64,000 bases of DNA. Origin: Anthracocystis setariae. Lineage: Eukaryota; Basidiomycota; Ustilaginomycetes; Ustilaginales; Ustilaginaceae. The stretch spans positions 41,948 through 105,947 of the forward strand of contig CAKMXJ010000026.1 in NCBI GenBank assembly GCA_928724745.1, read 5' to 3'. Shown in pieces: positions 22,378 through 32,730 of this stretch. Under the pieces are notes generated by a model. It worked only from the letters and a program-made list of their open reading frames with translations, had not been told where the DNA came from and did no database searches. The translations under genes were made by a program, and so were the position numbers. Position 1 is the first letter of the stretch; every line of letters starts with the position of its first letter.

Positions 22378-25300
22378 ATGCTCCCCATGCCGGTGACTCG
22401 CAGCCAGGTCGCCAACCAAAACCCCTTGGACGACTGGTCCTCCGCCGGGGAAGACCCTCCCATGGTCGTCGCACCCTCCTCGGCGAGCGCGACCACCACC
22501 AACTCTCCCGCGCCCACCCCGGAGGCCGCTGTCCCGCTGATGGCGGTGCTCCAGGAGCAAATGGCCGTCCTGCAGGAATTGGTCCTGGAGATGCGCGCGT
22601 TGCGCCGCGAGCAAAGGGGCCAACCACCCCCCGCGGCTACCCCCTCCCAGCGCTCGCCCAGGGCCGCCAAAGCGGAGCCCCCCAGAGAGGCTCCCAACCC
22701 GGCGACGGATCGCGAGACATCCGAGCAGCGCTACGAGCGCGCCACCCGCCGGATGGAGCAGGACCCCCACCACGCCCGCGAGCCGCAGCCCGGGTACTCC
22801 CTCCCGGTCCCCCCTCTGGTGCCGTGGACCGCTCCCCTGGACGCGAGCCTCGACAAAGCTCCTGAACTCCGCATCGCTGCCCCCGACTGGGACGGTAAGC
22901 GGGAAGAGCTGGAGGCCTACATTGAGCAGTGCGAGCTGCACTTCGACCTCAACCCGGCACGCTTTGCCACAGACAACCGCCGGGTCCTCTGGGCCCTGGC
23001 ACACGTGGGTGGCGCGCCTCGCGACCACCTGCGCAACATGCGCCAGGCGAGCCCCCACGACCCGATCTTCCACGACTGGCCGCGCTACTGCGGTTCCCTA
23101 CGCCGCACGTACGGCGATCCTCACCCAGGACATACGGCCAGGATGCAGCTGCAGAAGCTGCGTCAAACCGGGAGCGTCAGCCGCTTCGCTGCCGAGTTTC
23201 AGGCGCTGGCCACGCAAGCCAACGCTACCGACAAGCAGCAGCTGCTCACTACGTTCCAGCTGGGACTCCGTGAGACGTTCCGGCGCCACCTCCTACATGT
23301 GCAGACCCACGACCTGCAGGAGTACATCAACGCTGCTGTACGCACCGAGCAGCAGATGCTCGAAACCGGCCTCAACTCAGCCGGAACCGCCCACATTCCG
23401 GGCCGCGCGACGGGCCGCAATGACGAGCGCCCCCGACCGGAGCCCGGTACGACCCCGACGGGAGCCCCGACTGGTGGGCTGAACGCCGCCCGCCCCGCCG
23501 CCGCCCCGGCCGCCGCGCGCCCAGCTTTCCATGCTCCGGCCCGCGCCAACACAGCTTTGCAGAAGCTCACGGAGGACACACGCCGCTACCGGCGCGAGAA
23601 CAACCTGTGCTACACCTGTGGCGAGAAGCACCTCGCGCGCGATTGCCCACAGGCCACGCAGGAGCGCGCGCTGCGCGCTAATGTCATTACGGTTGAGCCC
23701 ACTACAGGCAACTACCTCCTGCCGCCCAAAGGAGAAGATCCCGCTTCAGACCACGCGCCTACCGAGTGCGACCCCCCGGCCGAAAGGGATGCCTACGACA
23801 AAGCGGTCTACGACCCCACCCTCGACCCCCTGGGTTTTGAGGACGCCCTTTTCCCTCCGCGCGCGGCCGTGGCTCAACTACTGACTCACCCCGATTGGTT
23901 CCCACTCCGCACGCATGTCGCCGCACTGGAACCCATCGCGGAGCCATCTGTTCAGGGCGACCACATCCGTGTGAGTCGCCACCCCAGCATTCCGGCCTAC
24001 GAGTGCTGGGTCACCATTGACCACCTGCGGGCGCGCGCTCTCATCGACGGCGGCGCTACCGCGTCCTTCGTGGCGAAGGACCTCCTCGAGGGCGCGGGCA
24101 TCGACCTGAACGGGTTGGCCACTCCGGTTAAGACAGCGACGTTTGACGCAGCCTCGGAGCCCATCACTCATACCTGCAGGGCAGCCGTGGGGCTGGCGGG
24201 CCTCACTGTCGCCCCCCACCACCGCTTCTTCGTGGCCCCGCGCATATCGAGCTACGACGCCATCTTAGGCTTGGACTGGATCGAGGCCACGCGCCCCGTC
24301 CTCGACTACGAGGCTCGCGCTATGCGATTTCCACTGCCCGGGCAAGGCGAGCACGAGGTCGTGACGCCCCCGGCCGGGGCCATCCCCTCGCCGCCGTTTA
24401 CCGACAATACCGTCGAACACTGCGCCCTCGTCCAGGCGCACGCGGACGAGCTTGCCGCCGTACCATCGCCTAAGGACATCCCCGCTGCGTACCAGGAGTT
24501 TGCGGAGGTGTTCAACGAGGCCAACGCCGACATCCTGCCGCACCCGCGCCCCCAGGACCACGAGATCAACCTCCTGCCGGGAGCCAAGATCCCACAAGGG
24601 CCACTATACTCTCTGTCCGCACGCGAGCTCGACGAGCTCAAGAAGTACATTGACAAGATGCTCGCTATTGGCTTCATTCGGGAATCGCAGAGCCCCGCCG
24701 CGGCCCCTATCATCTTTGTACCTAAGAAAGACGGTCGCCTCCAACCATGTGTAGACTACCGCGCGCTCAACAGCGTGACCATCAAAGACAAGTACCCCAT
24801 ACCCCTCATCGCCGAACACTTGGACTGCCTCGCGCGAGCGCGCGTCTTCACCAAACTCGACCTGAAGGGGGCGTACAACCTCCTCCGTATCAAGGAGGGG
24901 CACGAATGGAAAACGGCATTCCGCACGCGCTACGGTAGTTTCGAATACATGGTAATGCCATTCGGGTTGTGCAACGCGCCATCTACGTTCCAGCGCTTAA
25001 TGAACCACATCCTGCACGACCTGCTCGACGTGTCCGTGGTGGTGTACCTGGACGACATCCTCGTGTTCTCCCGCGATCCCGCCGAGCACGACACACACGT
25101 GCGCGAGGTACTCCGCCGTTTGCGCCATAACCAGCTATATTGCGCTGCCGACAAGTGCGAATTTGGGGTCACCTCGGTGGAGTTCCTGGGCTACCGAGTC
25201 AGCCCGGCCGGCATCTCCATGGACCCGGCGAAGGTCGAGGCCGTAACTACCTGGCCCGCACCCACGACCATTCGTGACATCCAGGTATTCCTTGGCTTTG

Positions 25301-27375
25301 CCAACTTCTACCGACGATTCATCAAGCACTATTCGCGCGTGGCTCGCCCGCTCACAGACCGCCTCAAGGGCAAAGCAAGCGGGCGCATCTCCTTAGAGCC
25401 CTCCGAGCTGGCCGCATTCGAGACCCTCAAGCGCGCCTTCACCACGGCCCCTATCCTGCAACATTTTGACCCAGCGCTGCCCACAGTAGTGGAAACCGAC
25501 GCCAGCGACTACGTCGTGGCGGCCGTCCTGTCCCAATGGTACCCAATCAACCCCGCCACTACAACAGCGCCGCGCCCGAGCACGCACCGTCTCCACCCAG
25601 TGGCGTATTGGTCACGGAAGATGCAGCCTGCCGAGCGCAACTACGAGATCCACGATAAGGAGCTCCTGGCCATCGTCGACTCCCTTCAAGCGTGGCGCCA
25701 CTACTTACACGGGCTGCACGCACCGTTTGATGTCCTCACGGACCACCAAGCTCTCCAGTACTTCCAAACCAAGCGCCAGCTCAATCGCCGTCAGGCCCGT
25801 TGGGGCATCGCCCTGGCGGAGTTCGCATTCTCCATCACCTACCGCCCGGGCACAGAGGCCGCGCGGCCGGACGCCCTGTCACGCCGATCCGATGGCCACC
25901 CAAACCTTGCGGACGCCCAACGCCACGGCGACCCCGCTAATGTAGCTACCCTCTTGCCGCCCTCCCTGTTCATCCACCCCGAGACAACCGGCGTCGACCC
26001 CGTCGACTTCCCGGCCCCGGCCGCGCGCCGCGCGGCTCTCCTCCCGGCGACCGCCCTTCTGGCCACCCCTTCCAGCGCGGCTGACATCGCCGCCATCCTG
26101 TCCCGCTATCATGACCACCCCACCGCGGGGCACCCCGGCGTGGCTACTACCACCGCGCTCGTCCGCCGCCACCACAGCTGGCCCACCCTCGCGCAAGATG
26201 TTGTCACCTACGTCGCCACCTGCTCTGCCTGCAAGCGCGCCAAAGCCCCGCGCCATAAACCTTATGGCCTGCTACTCCCGTTGGGCGCGCCCGACCGGCC
26301 GTTCGGGTCCATCTCCATGGATCACATCGAGGGCCTCCCGCGCTCGCGCGTGGGCGGCACACTCTTCGATTCCATCCTTGTAGTCGTAGACCGCCTCACC
26401 AAGTTTGTGATTTTCATCCCAGCTCGGCAATCCGACACCGTTCCCGACCTCGCACGCATGCTCTTTACAAGTGTGTTTTGCTATTTTGGATTGCCTGACC
26501 AGATTGTCTCCGACCGCGGGCGCACTTTCATCGCCTCTCTCTGGCGAGCAGTGCTGCAACAACTCCAGGTCCGCCTGGCGCTATCCACCGCCTATCACCC
26601 TCAAACCGACGGCCAGACCGAGCGCACCAATCAAACCCTGGAGGTCTTTTTGCGCCTCTACGTCAACTACCAGCAAGATGACTGGGCCGCGTGGCTCCCG
26701 CACGCGCAGCTCGCCATCAACAACCGCCCCGCTGGCGCTACCGGTCTCCCATCCACCCTCCCCCTTTTCGGGTTTACGCCCAAAACGCTCCCGGGTTCCC
26801 CAGCGCTCGCCCCCGATGGTGCGCCACCCTCCCCGGCTTCCCTGCAAATGCTCATCGCGTTCTGCCAAGACAACATCGCGCGTGCCGCGCGCACCATGGC
26901 GAGCCTCGCAAACCGATCCAGGACGGATCGGTCTTACACCGGGGGTGACCAAGTACTGCTGCGCACCAGACACCTGCGCCAGGACAGACCGTCCAAGAAG
27001 CTGTCCAACCCCCTCGCCGGACCATTTACGGTTCTAGAGGCCGTGGGCCAGCGCGCGTACAGGTTGGACCTGCCAGTAGGCTCCCGCGTTCACCCGGTGT
27101 TCCATGTGAGCTTGCTCGAGCCATACCCAGCGGGCGCGCGCCCCACGGAGCACGCGCCACAAGCCACCAACCTCCAAGACGACCGCCAAGACTTTGAGGT
27201 GGAACGACTGCTGGAGGCACGGACGAGCAGACGGGGCCTCGAGTACCAGGTCAAGTGGGCCGGTTATGACGAGCCCACATGGGAGCCGGCGCATCACCTC
27301 GCCAATAGCCAAGAGCTGGTGGACGAGTTCCACAGGTCACACCCAGGAGCGCCCACAAGACGAAGGCAGGCCTGA
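22378..27375 (+). CDS. Gag-Pol polyprotein of a Ty3/Gypsy chromovirus, 1665 aa
   Basis: One uninterrupted frame encodes all functions. I chose the ATG at 22378 (MLPMPVTRSQ). The frame is open further upstream into the LTR, but the only earlier start there is a non-ATG codon. In order: Gag with a retrotransposon-gag-like region (about 150-300) and a CCHC-like knuckle at 411-423 with unusual spacing (CX2CX3HX4C); aspartic protease with D557-G-G in place of D[ST]G, then ILGLDW; reverse transcriptase with LDLKGAYN and Y890-L-D-D; RNase H with ETDAS (D1041) and TDHQAL. Integrase has an HHCC domain (H1247, H1252, C1282, C1285) and catalytic D1315, D1379 and E1415 with DD35E spacing. A C-terminal chromodomain (about 1606-1652: FEVERLLE, YQVKWAGY, TWEP) would steer integration toward particular chromatin. 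All key residues are present, so the element could be active. Confidence 0.96.
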   Translation: MLPMPVTRSQVANQNPLDDWSSAGEDPPMVVAPSSASATTTNSPAPTPEAAVPLMAVLQEQMAVLQELVLEMRALRREQRGQPPPAATPSQRSPRAAKAEPPREAPNPATDRETSEQRYERATRRMEQDPHHAREPQPGYSLPVPPLVPWTAPLDASLDKAPELRIAAPDWDGKREELEAYIEQCELHFDLNPARFATDNRRVLWALAHVGGAPRDHLRNMRQASPHDPIFHDWPRYCGSLRRTYGDPHPGHTARMQLQKLRQTGSVSRFAAEFQALATQANATDKQQLLTTFQLGLRETFRRHLLHVQTHDLQEYINAAVRTEQQMLETGLNSAGTAHIPGRATGRNDERPRPEPGTTPTGAPTGGLNAARPAAAPAAARPAFHAPARANTALQKLTEDTRRYRRENNLCYTCGEKHLARDCPQATQERALRANVITVEPTTGNYLLPPKGEDPASDHAPTECDPPAERDAYDKAVYDPTLDPLGFEDALFPPRAAVAQLLTHPDWFPLRTHVAALEPIAEPSVQGDHIRVSRHPSIPAYECWVTIDHLRARALIDGGATASFVAKDLLEGAGIDLNGLATPVKTATFDAASEPITHTCRAAVGLAGLTVAPHHRFFVAPRISSYDAILGLDWIEATRPVLDYEARAMRFPLPGQGEHEVVTPPAGAIPSPPFTDNTVEHCALVQAHADELAAVPSPKDIPAAYQEFAEVFNEANADILPHPRPQDHEINLLPGAKIPQGPLYSLSARELDELKKYIDKMLAIGFIRESQSPAAAPIIFVPKKDGRLQPCVDYRALNSVTIKDKYPIPLIAEHLDCLARARVFTKLDLKGAYNLLRIKEGHEWKTAFRTRYGSFEYMVMPFGLCNAPSTFQRLMNHILHDLLDVSVVVYLDDILVFSRDPAEHDTHVREVLRRLRHNQLYCAADKCEFGVTSVEFLGYRVSPAGISMDPAKVEAVTTWPAPTTIRDIQVFLGFANFYRRFIKHYSRVARPLTDRLKGKASGRISLEPSELAAFETLKRAFTTAPILQHFDPALPTVVETDASDYVVAAVLSQWYPINPATTTAPRPSTHRLHPVAYWSRKMQPAERNYEIHDKELLAIVDSLQAWRHYLHGLHAPFDVLTDHQALQYFQTKRQLNRRQARWGIALAEFAFSITYRPGTEAARPDALSRRSDGHPNLADAQRHGDPANVATLLPPSLFIHPETTGVDPVDFPAPAARRAALLPATALLATPSSAADIAAILSRYHDHPTAGHPGVATTTALVRRHHSWPTLAQDVVTYVATCSACKRAKAPRHKPYGLLLPLGAPDRPFGSISMDHIEGLPRSRVGGTLFDSILVVVDRLTKFVIFIPARQSDTVPDLARMLFTSVFCYFGLPDQIVSDRGRTFIASLWRAVLQQLQVRLALSTAYHPQTDGQTERTNQTLEVFLRLYVNYQQDDWAAWLPHAQLAINNRPAGATGLPSTLPLFGFTPKTLPGSPALAPDGAPPSPASLQMLIAFCQDNIARAARTMASLANRSRTDRSYTGGDQVLLRTRHLRQDRPSKKLSNPLAGPFTVLEAVGQRAYRLDLPVGSRVHPVFHVSLLEPYPAGARPTEHAPQATNLQDDRQDFEVERLLEARTSRRGLEYQVKWAGYDEPTWEPAHHLANSQELVDEFHRSHPGAPTRRRQA

Positions 27376-27732
27376 CGGTGGCCGGGGGCAAGCGGCAACC
27401 TCATAATGCCGCGCGCTCCCTCAGGGCGAGCTCCTAACCCGCCTCGCGTTGTCACACTCATGGCGCGCTCGTCACCCTTGCTGGCGTGCCCGACACCCTT
27501 ACACAGCTCCCCAGTACCGCGCGGCTCGCCAGAGATCCCGCAACCCCGCGCGCCACAGCACCCACCGGATCCCGCCACGCTCAAGCCTCACTTTTACTCA
27601 GACACAAACGCAAGGGCACAAGCACAACAACACGGGGAACATTTTGGATTTCAAGGCCGACTACGGGGTTACCGGAGCCGGCCAACAGACATTGGAGTAA
27701 CAGAGCAAGGGGCGCGCGGCACAGCTAGAGAC
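27376..27732. other. Spacer between pol and the antisense gene
   Basis: Non-coding on both strands as far as I can judge. It separates the stop of gag-pol from the stop of the oppositely oriented gene, so the two genes are convergent. It probably holds both 3' untranslated regions. Confidence 0.5.
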
Positions 27733-29608
27733 TCAGGCCAGGCCCGCGCCTTCTCCACCACCAGGGAGTGCTTGCCGGCGCGGACGCTTGGGCGTGCGAG
27801 GGGCCTCCGCCACCAAGGGAGACGAGGGCGATGCGCGGCGCGCGGGCACCACAGCGACGGGAGAGCCAGCGGCCGGATGCGGGGCGCTAGCCGGCGGCGC
27901 GTGGTCCAGGAGGCGCCCAACACGCTCGCGAGCGGCGGCGACGTGGGACGCGCTGTCCGAGTCCGACGAGTCCGAGGCGATCAGATACGCGGGCCCGCTC
28001 ACCCGCCAGTAGTCGACGAGCTCGTGCAGCGTCGTTCGCAGAGCAGCGGGCGTAGACTCCAGCATCATCAGGTGCCGCTTCATGGTGGACGACTGCACGT
28101 CCATACCCTCCAGCAGGCCAGCGGCAGCGCACTGCCGAATCGTAACCTTGAGGTCGTCGAGCGCGCGCTCGATGGCCTCCGTACTACGTTGAAGATGCAC
28201 CGCCTGTTTCCGGTAAGAGGCCGATGGCGCCGGCGGATTGGAACCCAGGGTAGACGACCCCCCAGCTTCCTTGTCACGGTTGCGCGGCGTCGCGCGAACA
28301 GTAGCGCTCACCCCCGGAAGGGCGCTGAGCGGCTTGCGCGCAGCAGCGCGGCGGGGACGAGGGGCCTTGGGGGAGCCCAGAGGGCGGGGACGGTCGGCAG
28401 CACGGCCTCGGGTGGTACGGGTCGCGCGGGGACTGGGAGTGGCGGGCTCGCGCCCCCCCTCTACAGACTCCCCATCGCTCTCGCTGCTCTCGTTGTCGTC
28501 GCTGTTGTCATCCCTGGTTCGACGGCTGGCACGCGGCCAGCGACGCCGGGCGTAGCGCTGTGCCACAGCGGCGCGCTCGGCCTCCATGTACGGCGGGAGC
28601 GCACCTACCGGCACCATCGATGGGGTCAGGGCGGGATTGGGACGATGGCCCAGGACACGCATCCAGAGGTAGGCTTCCATCAGCCACGGGCCCTCGAGCC
28701 GATTCCCCAGCCACGGGACCCGGCCGCGCCAGTCGCACTTACGTTTCGTGCCGCACGCGCTGCAGGGCGTCGGCATGCCCTCGAAGGCTTTGGCGATCTC
28801 GTCGGGGATTCTGGTGCCGGCGTCGCGCCTGCCCGTCACTGCGCCACGCTCGGGGTCCGCGTGGCACGCCGCGGCGTCGCAGCCCTTGTGCTCGCACGCG
28901 TAGCAGGGCGCCATGAACTCCTCGCAGTCGGGATTGCTAACTACCAGGGCGGCCTTGATGAGACGTACCACGAAGGGGACATCGCCAATAGGCTGGTCCT
29001 TGCGCTCGCGCATCAAAGAGTCCACGATAGGACAGCTCCGCTCACCCCACGGCAGGATCTCCCACACCTGGTAACGGAATTGGCTCTGGTCGGCACGGTC
29101 GTCGGCGGTAGAAGGGGTTTGGCCGCTAGCCTTGGCGGAAGGTTGAGCGCGAGCCTCGGGAGACGGAACGCCGTCGCGAGCCTCGGGGGAAGGAATGCCA
29201 TCGCGAGCCTGGGGCGGAGGCGAAGAAGAAATCTCGATCACAGGGGCACTCATCGTTGTGGGCGCTGTCAAATGGCGGAGTCCCACCAGGGAGGTTTGGG
29301 GTCAGTATGCGTACCGATCAACACGCCGAGGGAAAGGGTTACTCACCGGCCGTCCCGGATGGAGAGGTCGCGGTTGGCGGGGGCTCTACCACGGTTGCAG
29401 TGGCATCGCTTGTCGCCCGGGGATCGGGGACCACGGCCAGGATCGCGCGAAGGGTCGACGCGGCCTCAGCTTCGGCGCGCGTTTTCTCGTTTGAGGACTT
29501 GTCGGCTGGTCAGGCACAGGAACCGGAAATTCAGAGCCACGCGTCAGTCAGCGTCTCGCCGCCGGTATCGTACCCCGGAACGTGCCCATACTTACTGTTA
29601 TCGGTCAT
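27733..29608 (-). CDS. Antisense three-exon gene carried by the retroelement: 567-aa Cys-rich protein
   Basis: The gene model joins three exons on minus: 29596-29608, 29347-29505 and 27733-29264. Introns are 29506-29595 (90 nt, GTAAGT...CTGACCAG) and 29265-29346 (82 nt, GTGAGT...TTTGACAG). The phases agree exactly and give one 567-codon frame starting MTDNTDKSSNEKTRAEAEAA. The N-terminal 100 residues are Ser/Pro/Ala-rich. A compact Cys-rich core follows: C178-X2-C181-X4-C186-X4-C191-H192, then C225-X2-C228-X5-C234, with DEIAKAFEGM between them. The rest is basic and Ser/Arg-rich (RRWPRASRRTRDD, AARKPLSALPG), with a helical segment near residue 400 onward. I do not recognise the family. The paired Cys clusters suggest zinc binding, perhaps nucleic-acid binding. 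Retroelement insertion, promoter or chromatin control, or capture of a host gene are all possible roles. Confidence 0.72.
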
Positions 29609-30089
29609 TGCTGCTCAGCTATCTTGCTCACCCGGCGTGGGAGTCGAGTTGTGATCAGGTGGTGGGAGGAAGGAAAGGTGTGTACCCCCGTAGGTCAATC
29701 ATTGGGAGCCGCAGCACCCCAAATGAGGCTGAGTCCCCCGCTGCGCAACGCTTTGTGCGCCCAGCCATTGACGCGTGCGCCGCTCCGTGCCCCACGGGCG
29801 AAAATTTTTTGGAACCACTCCCGCCGCCGCAACGAGTGGGGCTTGCGCGCTCCGGAGTGCGCGCACCCCGAGGCGGTGTCATGAGGCGTTCCCTCCCTAT
29901 AACGCTTACGCTTCCCAGATCGCCGATCCAAGCCCGATCCGCCGTATCGGGCTAACTCCTATTTTCGCTGGTTCCGCTTTCCCTGTAAATCTCGTCTCAC
30001 TCACACTGCCTCCATCGAAATGACATCGATCACTCATTTAGCTCAAGCTCACTGCACGTCAGAACCTTAACCTTAACTTGGTTATGACA
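29609..30089. other. Retroelement internal region upstream of the antisense gene
   Basis: This is the 5' side of the antisense gene and so should contain its promoter. On the + strand it is the 3' untranslated region of the element, and part of it recurs at 10844-11048. A CTTAAC/GTTAAG-rich stretch (CCTTAACCTTAACTTGGTTA) precedes the purine run. Confidence 0.5.
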
Positions 30090-30100
30090 GGCGGGGGGGT
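30090..30100 (+). other. Candidate polypurine tract
   Basis: GGCGGGGGGG directly precedes the 3' LTR (TGTTACGG at 30103). A purine run at this place primes plus-strand synthesis in LTR retroelements. One C and the trailing TAA make it imperfect. Confidence 0.55.
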
Positions 30101-30102
30101 AA

Positions 30103-30597
30103 TGTTACGGCTGGGCGAAGGCTCTCAGCCAGCGTGCTGTCCGACGGCCGCGCTGGGGAGAGGGCGTGCCACGCGGGGTGTTACCATTAAGGGGCGAGCT
30201 ACGGGGGATGCTGGGGATGGAGGAGCGCGCCGCGCGTCGCTTCCTGAAGAGGGAGGCGCGCCGCGCAGCGTTCGACACAGGGGCCCAACCCATATGTCGT
30301 GAGTTGGGGCCGCGCGCGAGCCGCGTGTTTCCAGGAAGAGGCGCGCGGCGCGTGGCACGCGTGATGCCTTATAAGGTGGGAGCCGCGCGCCACCTCCTTG
30401 TTGTCCGCCGTCGAATGTATTCTTAGTTACCTTGAGTAATAGCGAATATCAGACCCAACGGTAGAACCGTTAACCTCAGGATCGTGCTCGGTGACTCTCG
30501 TGGCCACCACTCCCGCCACGCGCTCTCAAGCCCAAGCCTCGCGCACCGCGTGCCACGCCGCACAGTCAGGAGGTTGTCAGACCCTTGGCGCTTAACA
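30103..30597 (+). repeat. 3' LTR of the chromovirus
   Basis: It differs from the 5' LTR by a one-G shorter run (AGGGGCCC versus AGGGGGCCC) and a few substitutions such as GGGGATGG/GGGAATGG, CGTCGCTTCC/CGTCGTTTCC and GTGCTCGG/GTGCTTGG. It is followed by the target duplication TGTAC. Confidence 0.95.
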
Positions 30598-31072
30598 TGT
30601 ACCTCCAGCCTCTTTGTGGCATTGCGCATGATGGTGGCCTTGAGCATGCCTCCTTTGTGCCCGCTGGTCAGAATGGTGCCCATGAGGCCATTGAAGCGCT
30701 CAAACGGCAGCAACGAGAAGTGTCGGGGGGATCCAAACCGTCTGATGAACTGTGGGAGGTGGGTAACGTTGTGGCTGTTGAATGTGAGCCATGCCAATCC
30801 CAGAAGCTTGGCCTGACTACAATTGTATTTGTTGATGTAGTTGGCCAGCTTGTTCACATCAGCATCATCGAGATCCCCGCTGACAAGCTCAACAATCCGA
30901 CGCAGCAGCATTGCCAAACGGAAGACACTTTGCACCCGTTTAGGCCCAGGTCAATAACAACGGCCACTTGCATCACCACCAGCCCTTGCAGCAGCATCGT
31001 CTGCGTCTGCCTCCTCCTCAACGTCGACGTCGACATCGGCATCTGGAGGCGCAGTGGCAGCAGTGGTGGCGG
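30598..31072 (-). pseudogene. CACTA-like (Tnp2/DUF4218-type) transposase, C-terminal part, copy 2, upstream part
   Basis: The minus strand from 30935 reads KLLGLAWLTFNSHNVTHLPQ, then FIRRFGSPRHFSLLPFERFN, GLMGTILTSGHKGGM and LKATIMRNATKRLEV. In fungal CACTA-like proteins a block of this form (LPxxxRRFGP...PFERFNGLL...TNHK.G.LE.TMMR) lies in the C-terminal region after the catalytic domain. The frame then runs into the retroelement at 30602 and resumes at 21838. Upstream of 30935 the frame is not convincing. The catalytic core is missing from this window. Confidence 0.65.
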
Positions 31073-31260
31073 GGGTCTCCAGGAAGACCTGGAGACCACC
31101 CAAATCATGTATATAAGCTCAGTTGCCCACCGCCTCCACCAGAAAGGTCAATTTGTCCAATCATAGAGATAGATCTTGCAGTAGAACGACGAGTCTGCCG
31201 GGTTTCATTGAAGGAACCACTCTAGCCACGCAGCGCAAGACTAAAACTCGCTAATCTAAT
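31073..31260 (+). repeat. TATA-containing repeat, family E, copy 1
   Basis: It shares with 33315-33660 the blocks GACCTGGAG, CATGTATATAAGCTCAGTTG, CCACCGCCTCC, GAGTCTGCCGGG, CCAGCCACGCAG-like and CAAGAC-AAA-CTCGCTAA. The order TATA box then fixed tail suggests an LTR or a promoter-bearing repeat. Borders are approximate. Confidence 0.45.
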
Positions 31261-32730
31261 AGGACTGAAACCTGCTAAATCTAGTAGTTTACTTTCTAAA
31301 CTATGTGGGTTTCGCAGTCAACCACAGCAACCATTCATACCGTAAGAAGAAAAAGAATGAATACGTCCCGCAGCTAGTCATGTCGGAAAGAACGTGTAAT
31401 ACGTATTGTCGAACGGGAAGATGTAACCCCAATCGCCGATCATTACTGGATTAATGATTTCCAACAACACCTATCCACATTTTACGATAGTTCTACGATA
31501 TGATTTTGCACAATAGCGGCCGGGCTCAAAAAAATACTTTCATTGAATTATTTATTTCAGAAAAAGATAATCATAGTCATATCGTAAAGAGAAGGCAGAA
31601 TTCGGTCGGCAGCCACCCGTGTGTGATTTGATCGTGACAAAGCTCTAGATCGTGGATTGCATATACGCCACCATATGACTACAAACAAAAACAAGTCGGC
31701 AAGAATGACGGAGAATCGCAACTGGGAGTTTAATCGACCAAAGAAGTGGGCGGGTGGGGTGGCTCCCCTCAAGCAGCCAGGGTCCTGGCTCCGAGCACGG
31801 ACTCGGATATTTCCACGATCTGAGAGTGAGTTGATGTGGTGGGGTTTGGCTGCGATGAGTAATTCCGAGGACGGATTTAAGGTAGGTTGCCTGGAAAATA
31901 AATTAGACTTTTCTCTGTCAAAATCAACTTTCTGTGAAAACATTTTCACATCCATGATCCTTAACGGAGGAAAATCCGTTTTTGGAGTCAACTCTGATCC
32001 CACGGCTACCCATTGAACTGCTGGGTGTTCCTGACTCGCTATGGAGAAACTACAGTATCTCCAGCAAGTAACGAGAAACTCCAATCAGAACTCAAAGCTT
32101 AGAACCCAAGAGATACAAATGTCTACTCAACCTATCAGGAAAAGCAACCTCAGGAAACTTCCAGAAGGACATAGGTCATCCAGCGGAAGTCACGCAATGA
32201 CTTGTACAGTGCATGGACTGTTGGAATATATGGTCACCTACTGCATCAGTTATCGATCCAACATTACTGACGTTGGTTAGACACTAACAGCTAGTGCAGT
32301 AACATTCTGCTATGGTTACCACCGTTACATTCCTTGGTATACAGAAGCAATGCATGCGCCAATGCCAATGCCAGCGCCACACAAGCCCATGCACTGTGGA
32401 TTCCATACCACATCACATTCCTGACTGGAATCCCTCTCATTGGAGCATATAACTGTCAACTGTATTGTTCATGTTGATGGTCAAGTGTACATCTAATGGA
32501 CAGTCTGTGACTGATAATGTTGTTGCTATATGGTTCCCTACACATCTACTAAGCACAACAATGTAGGGGACCAACATGTACTTATAGAGCGCCCAGTTGA
32601 TGCTCCCTTAATTGATTCATTGCCAATTTCTCTGTATTACAATGGTTGTCTTCTACAGACTCTTACCTATGTTGCTACTGTTGTATCAACATAGGGTTCT
32701 TCTCTTTGTGCCTGTTGCCTAATGTCGCCG
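31261..32730. other. Non-coding, degraded repeat stretch
   Basis: No gene recognised. A foldback-like fragment (ATCGTAAAGAGAAGG, about 31580) resembles the MITE-like family. The remainder shows no domain-bearing frame. Confidence 0.45.

Larger units (their letters stand above)
21844..30597 (+). mobile_element. Complete Ty3/Gypsy chromovirus (LTR retrotransposon, family A; TSD TGTAC)
   Basis: An 8,754-bp element bounded by LTRs of 496 bp (21844-22339) and 495 bp (30103-30597) that differ at only about five positions, implying a recent insertion. Perfect 5-bp duplications TGTAC lie at 21839-21843 and 30598-30602. It contains one long gag-pol ORF ending in a chromodomain, then about 2.7 kb of extra sequence. 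That extra part carries a spliced gene on the opposite strand, a purine-rich run and the 3' LTR. Its GC content is visibly higher than the flanks. It sits inside a CACTA-like gene read on minus. Confidence 0.97.

Noticed and set aside
27406..29955. An 849-codon open frame on the + strand after gag-pol
   Set aside because: It overlaps the antisense gene entirely, starts inside the 3' spacer, has no recognisable domain and is Arg/Ala/Gly-rich, as expected from the complement of GC-rich coding DNA. The minus strand has exact splice phases and Cys clusters.
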